Assembly: GCA_017548605.1 (NCBI GenBank)
Contig: JAFYZT010000007.1
Span: 62,001-126,000 of the forward strand
Source: Prevotella sp.
Lineage (GTDB): Bacteria > Bacteroidota > Bacteroidia > Bacteroidales > Bacteroidaceae
DNA: 64,000 nucleotides
Direction of reading: 5' to 3'
Each line of letters opens with the position of its first letter. The stretch's first letter is position 1. Made by a program: the position numbers and the translations under genes. The notes beneath the pieces were generated by a model, which saw only the letters and a program-made list of their open reading frames with translations, did not search any database and had not been told where the DNA came from. Of the stretch, positions 60,494-64,000 are shown in pieces.

Positions 60494-62500
60494 ATGTCAT
60501 CAACTATTCAAGAATCCCAAGTCGACCTGCGCTACCTGGAGTTGTTGTCGAATACCTTCCCAACAGTGGCCGAGGCAAGTACAGAAATTATCAACCTGCA
60601 AGCCATTCTTAACCTGCCCAAGGGCACGGAACATTTCCTGGCAGACCTCCACGGTGAATATGAGGCTTTCCAGCATGTGTTGCGCAATGCCTCGGGCGAC
60701 ATCAAGCGTAAGGTACATGAATTATTCGGCAATGAGATGCGCGAGTCGGAGAAGCGTGAGCTTTGTACCTTAATTTATTATCCCGAGAAGAAATTGGAAT
60801 TGGTGAAGTCGAGCGAGCCGGAATTGGACGACTGGTATCACATCACCATTCATCAGTTGGTGCGTGTCTGTCGTGACGTGTCGAGCAAATACACCCGTTC
60901 AAAGGTAAGGAAGTCGTTGCCCGTCGATTTCAGTTACATCATTCAGGAGTTGTTGCATGAGCGCACCGACGATGTGGACAAGACCGCCTATGTGAATGCC
61001 ATTACCGACACCATCATCTCTACGGGTCGTGCCGATGACTTCATCATCGCCATCTGCAATGTCATCCACCGCCTGGCCATCGACCAGTTGCATATCCTCG
61101 GCGATATCTTCGACAGGGGCCCTGGTTCCCATCTTATCCTCGACACCTTGGAGAAGTACCACAGTTGGGACATCCAGTGGGGCAACCACGACATCCTTTG
61201 GATGGGAGCCACCGCCGGTAACGATGCCTGCATCTGCAATGTCATCCGCCTGTGTCTGCGCTATGCCAATATGGAGACATTGGAAGAGGGCTATGGCATC
61301 AACCTTATGCCCTTGGCCACCTTTGCCATGGATACCTATGGTGACGACCCCTGCATCGAGTTTCTGCCCAGGGAGTTGGGTGAGGAAAGTATGGATGCCA
61401 AGACCCGTCAATTATCTGCCCAGATGCACAAGGCTATCTGTGTGTTGCAGTTCAAGACAGAGTCGGCGTTAATGGCCAAACACCCTGAATGGGAGATGGA
61501 AGACCGTCGTCTGTTGACCGCTATCGACTATGAGCACGGCACCATCACCCTTGGCGGCAAGACCTATGAGATGACCAGTTGTCATTTCCCCACCATCGAC
61601 CCATCCCACCCCGAAGAACTCACTGAAACAGAGAAGACGCTTATGAGCAAGTTGCACCACTCCTTCCGAGTGAGTGAAAAACTGCGCCGTCATATTCGTC
61701 AATTGCTTCAGCACGGATGTATGTACGCTGTGTATAACAATAACTTGCTTTTCCACGCCTCCGTGCCTTTGAATGCCGACGGTTCGTTGCGCGAGGTGCG
61801 TCTGTATGGCGAGAAACAGTATAGTGGTAAAGACCTGCTGCATCGCATCGGTATGCTTATCCGTAGTGCTTTCCAGGCTGACACCCAGCCTCAGGAGCGC
61901 AGTTATGCCGTTGATTATTTTCTTTATCTCTGGTGCGGCAAGAACTCTCCCCTCTTCAACAAGTCGAAGATGGCCACCTTTGAGCGTTATTTTCTCCAAG
62001 AGAAAGAGACGCACAAGGAAGAAAAAGGCCATTATTACCGTTTGCGCGACGACGAGCATGTCTGTGACCGCATCCTGGACGCTTTCGGAGTGGAAGGTCC
62101 TAACCGTCATATCATCAACGGCCATGTGCCTGTGCATGTGAAGACCGGCGAGAATCCCATCAAGGCCAATGGCAAACTGATGGTCATCGACGGCGGTTTC
62201 TCACAAGCCTACCATAAAGAAACTGGCATTGCCGGCTACACCTTGGTTTATCATAGTCGCGGTTTCCAATTAGTACAGCATGAGCCGTTCACCAGTTCAC
62301 GCGATGCCGTCATCCGAGGTACCGACATCAAGAGCACCACACAGATTATCGAGATGTCACAGCACCGCATGTTGGTGGCCGACACCGACAAGGGTGTGGA
62401 GATACGCCAACAAATCAGTGACTTGAAAGATCTGCTGTACGCTTATCGCCACGGATTTATCAAGGAGCGGGATAGGAAGAACAATCATCTGGCAAAGTAA
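60494..62500 (+). CDS. fbp: Fructose-1,6-bisphosphatase, class III
   Basis: Gluconeogenic phosphatase of the Firmicutes/Bacteroidetes class III. At 668 residues it is normal for the class. The calcineurin-like metal core is visible: ADLHGEYEAFQHVLRNASG, LGDIFDRGPGSHLILDTLE, WGNHDILWMGA, and later HIINGHVPVHVKTGENPIKANGKLMVIDGGFSQAYHKETGIAGYTL. It follows the chimeric gene after 3 bases, so it shares their transcript. Confidence 0.95.
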   Translation: MSSTIQESQVDLRYLELLSNTFPTVAEASTEIINLQAILNLPKGTEHFLADLHGEYEAFQHVLRNASGDIKRKVHELFGNEMRESEKRELCTLIYYPEKKLELVKSSEPELDDWYHITIHQLVRVCRDVSSKYTRSKVRKSLPVDFSYIIQELLHERTDDVDKTAYVNAITDTIISTGRADDFIIAICNVIHRLAIDQLHILGDIFDRGPGSHLILDTLEKYHSWDIQWGNHDILWMGATAGNDACICNVIRLCLRYANMETLEEGYGINLMPLATFAMDTYGDDPCIEFLPRELGEESMDAKTRQLSAQMHKAICVLQFKTESALMAKHPEWEMEDRRLLTAIDYEHGTITLGGKTYEMTSCHFPTIDPSHPEELTETEKTLMSKLHHSFRVSEKLRRHIRQLLQHGCMYAVYNNNLLFHASVPLNADGSLREVRLYGEKQYSGKDLLHRIGMLIRSAFQADTQPQERSYAVDYFLYLWCGKNSPLFNKSKMATFERYFLQEKETHKEEKGHYYRLRDDEHVCDRILDAFGVEGPNRHIINGHVPVHVKTGENPIKANGKLMVIDGGFSQAYHKETGIAGYTLVYHSRGFQLVQHEPFTSSRDAVIRGTDIKSTTQIIEMSQHRMLVADTDKGVEIRQQISDLKDLLYAYRHGFIKERDRKNNHLAK

Positions 62501-62542
62501 ATATCAATTATTGTGTTGACAAGTTGTTGAGCATAGGTACAC

Positions 62543-64000
62543 ATGCGCAAAATCCTTATTCTTTCTTTACTGTTTTCTTTGCTGCTGCTGGGTTGCGGGG
62601 GTAAACATCATTATCCCACGGTATTGCTCATGGCCGACAGCCTTTGCGATGTGAACCCTAAGGCTGCCATCGACACCCTCGACAGTTTGGAGAAACTGAT
62701 GGCACAAGCCTCCGAACCCGACCAGATGTATTACCGTCTCCTCTGCATCAAGGCCGCCGACAAAGCATACATCCCCCACACCTCCGACAGCCTCATACGT
62801 ACAGTACTTGACTATTACGAGCACGGTGGTGACCCCTCGCTCCTCCCCACGGCCTATTATTACGGGGGACGTGTCAACATGGACTTGGGCGATGCGCCGC
62901 AGGCGATAGGTTATTACAGAAAAGCCCTCGATGCCATGCCTACCGACTCATGCAGTCCCTTGCGAGGAAAAGTGCAGCACCAGTTAGGCCGGTTATACTG
63001 GGACCAGCATGTGAACCAGGAAGCATTGTTTTATTATCAAGAATCTCTGAAAAGCAGTTGTTACATGAGAGATACGGCTGATGTAATATTTAATATGGAG
63101 GCATTGGCGGGTGTCTGTGAAGATAAGAACTTAACTGACAGTGCTTTATTCTTTTATCAAAGTGCATATCTTTTATCAGAACAATTTCAAGATACCATTT
63201 TAAAATCAGATATATGTACTCAATTGGCAAGATTCTATATCTCAATGGGTGATAATGAACATGCCAAGCCTTATATGCAATTCTCTTTACAGCATATTGA
63301 CGAAGATAATCTCAGTGCGGTTTATGGTATGGCTTCTAAGTATTATATGGCACTACATCAAATCGATTCTGCCATATATTATTCACAACTGGAATTGGCA
63401 AGACCTAATATTTTCTCTAAAGAAGGGGGAAGCAGACACCTAACGGATTTATACATTCAGCAAGGCGATTTGAAGAAAGCAAATGAATATATCGCCTTGT
63501 ATAAACTATATAATGACAGCGTAAGGGGAAGACGCGCAGCAGAGGATGTTGCACGTGTCAATGCATTGTATAATCAGCATGTCAACGAACAAAAGATTTG
63601 GCTTCTACAACTGAATGATGCCAACAAGACAAAGTGGTTGGTCATCATCATCTCTGCTTTTATCTTGTCTTCCACCTTCTCATTCAGAATGCTGAGCAAT
63701 TATAAAAAGCGCATCAAGAAATCGAAAGAAAGAGAGGCTGGTGTCAAACGTGTGTTAGAACAGTTGAGAACATCCAGCCAAGAACGAATCGATTTGGAGA
63801 AACAGAAACTCATTGAAATGAGAAGTCAATTAGATACGCTTCGTTTGCAAAGCAGTCAAACTGAAGATGAACTGCAAAAACGCGAAGTGCAGATAAAAAT
63901 ATTGGAAGAGAAGGTGCATCTTTGGGAGACGGAACGAAAAAGAAAAGAACAGATAACAAACCTCATCAAAAATACAGCGAATTATCATCTTCTGATTGAT
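62543..64000 (+). CDS. TPR lipoprotein with transmembrane helix and coiled coil, partial
   Basis: The frame is open for 486 codons and runs off the right edge. It begins MRKILILSLLFSLLLLGCGG, a lipoprotein signal with lipidated Cys18. TPR-like helices follow (YYYGGRVNMDLGDAPQAIGYYRKAL, HQLGRLYWDQHVNQEALFYYQESL, ALFFYQSAYLLSEQF, LYIQQGDLKKANEYIALYKLY). Then comes a membrane helix (WLVIIISAFILSSTFSF) and a long charged coiled coil (EQLRTSSQERIDLEKQKLIEMRSQLDTL). This layout is common in Bacteroidetes TPR sensor-like proteins, some of which end in a DNA-binding domain; the end is not visible here. Base composition drops sharply after about 63050. Confidence 0.85.
   Translation, partial: MRKILILSLLFSLLLLGCGGKHHYPTVLLMADSLCDVNPKAAIDTLDSLEKLMAQASEPDQMYYRLLCIKAADKAYIPHTSDSLIRTVLDYYEHGGDPSLLPTAYYYGGRVNMDLGDAPQAIGYYRKALDAMPTDSCSPLRGKVQHQLGRLYWDQHVNQEALFYYQESLKSSCYMRDTADVIFNMEALAGVCEDKNLTDSALFFYQSAYLLSEQFQDTILKSDICTQLARFYISMGDNEHAKPYMQFSLQHIDEDNLSAVYGMASKYYMALHQIDSAIYYSQLELARPNIFSKEGGSRHLTDLYIQQGDLKKANEYIALYKLYNDSVRGRRAAEDVARVNALYNQHVNEQKIWLLQLNDANKTKWLVIIISAFILSSTFSFRMLSNYKKRIKKSKEREAGVKRVLEQLRTSSQERIDLEKQKLIEMRSQLDTLRLQSSQTEDELQKREVQIKILEEKVHLWETERKRKEQITNLIKNTANYHLLID

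Noticed and set aside
61469-62137. A 222-residue frame antisense to fbp
   Set aside because: fbp is a complete known enzyme here; the antisense frame has no motif or leader.

Overview
The window looks like a chromosomal segment of a Bacteroidales bacterium, most likely Prevotella or a close relative. Four things point there: genes preceded by the Bacteroidetes -7 box TAnnTTTG (usually seen as TATCTTTG or TAATTTTG), a complete Bat (BatA-E) aerotolerance-type operon, a DUF5103 (type IX secretion plug-like) protein, and secreted proteins ending in a Prevotella-style C-terminal tail. GC is moderate. I see no rRNA, transposase, integrase, phage gene or CRISPR array. Most of the window is core genome.

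Layout. 0-9.3 kb (minus strand): the start of ileS, serB, a beta-barrel protein, a PcrA/UvrD helicase, a secreted TPR-CHAT protease-like protein, mtgA and an OmpA-type lipoprotein. 9.5-12.4 kb (plus): proS, a secreted protein of unknown function, tRNA-Ser(GCU) and tRNA-Glu(CUC). 12.4-26.1 kb (minus): a long collinear run moxR, DUF58, a Bat-associated membrane protein, batA, batB, batC, a fused batD-batE, a PAP2 phosphatase, queA, an Smr-domain protein and nadE. 26.4-36.3 kb (minus): feoAB, a DMP19-like gene, smpB, metH without its activation domain, a HAD hydrolase, a small secreted protein, map, tsaD and cinA. 36.5-42.5 kb: a DUF5103 protein, a TlpA-like thioredoxin, a beta-helix surface protein translationally coupled to a YiiX-like hydrolase, and pgk. 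42.6-50.8 kb (minus): reverse rubrerythrin, a CE12 acetylesterase carrying a broken CE8 remnant, hisS, purA, a Fur-family regulator, an AlkD-like protein, a DPP III-type peptidase and an AraC regulator. 51-64 kb (plus): purU-hisH-hisA-hisF-hisIE, ftsE, lysC-lysA, two glycosyltransferase-like genes, a class III fbp, and a TPR lipoprotein cut by the window edge.

Functional themes are translation and tRNA supply (ileS, proS, hisS, queA, tsaD, map, smpB), amino-acid synthesis (serB, metH, his, lysC/lysA), envelope stress (Bat, OmpA, MtgA, rubrerythrin, thioredoxin) and purine/one-carbon metabolism (purA, purU, metH).

The less ordinary material is mostly non-coding or architectural. There are phased heptamer arrays in gene junctions (17 units in register at 24960-25078, 8 at 55483-55538), a 162-bp element with 24-bp inverted ends at 50187-50348, a long hairpin in the largest gap (26.07-26.40 kb), the BatD-BatE fusion, the secreted TPR-CHAT protein, a chimeric half-glycosyltransferase at 59.3-60.5 kb, and a sharp base-composition switch inside the last gene.
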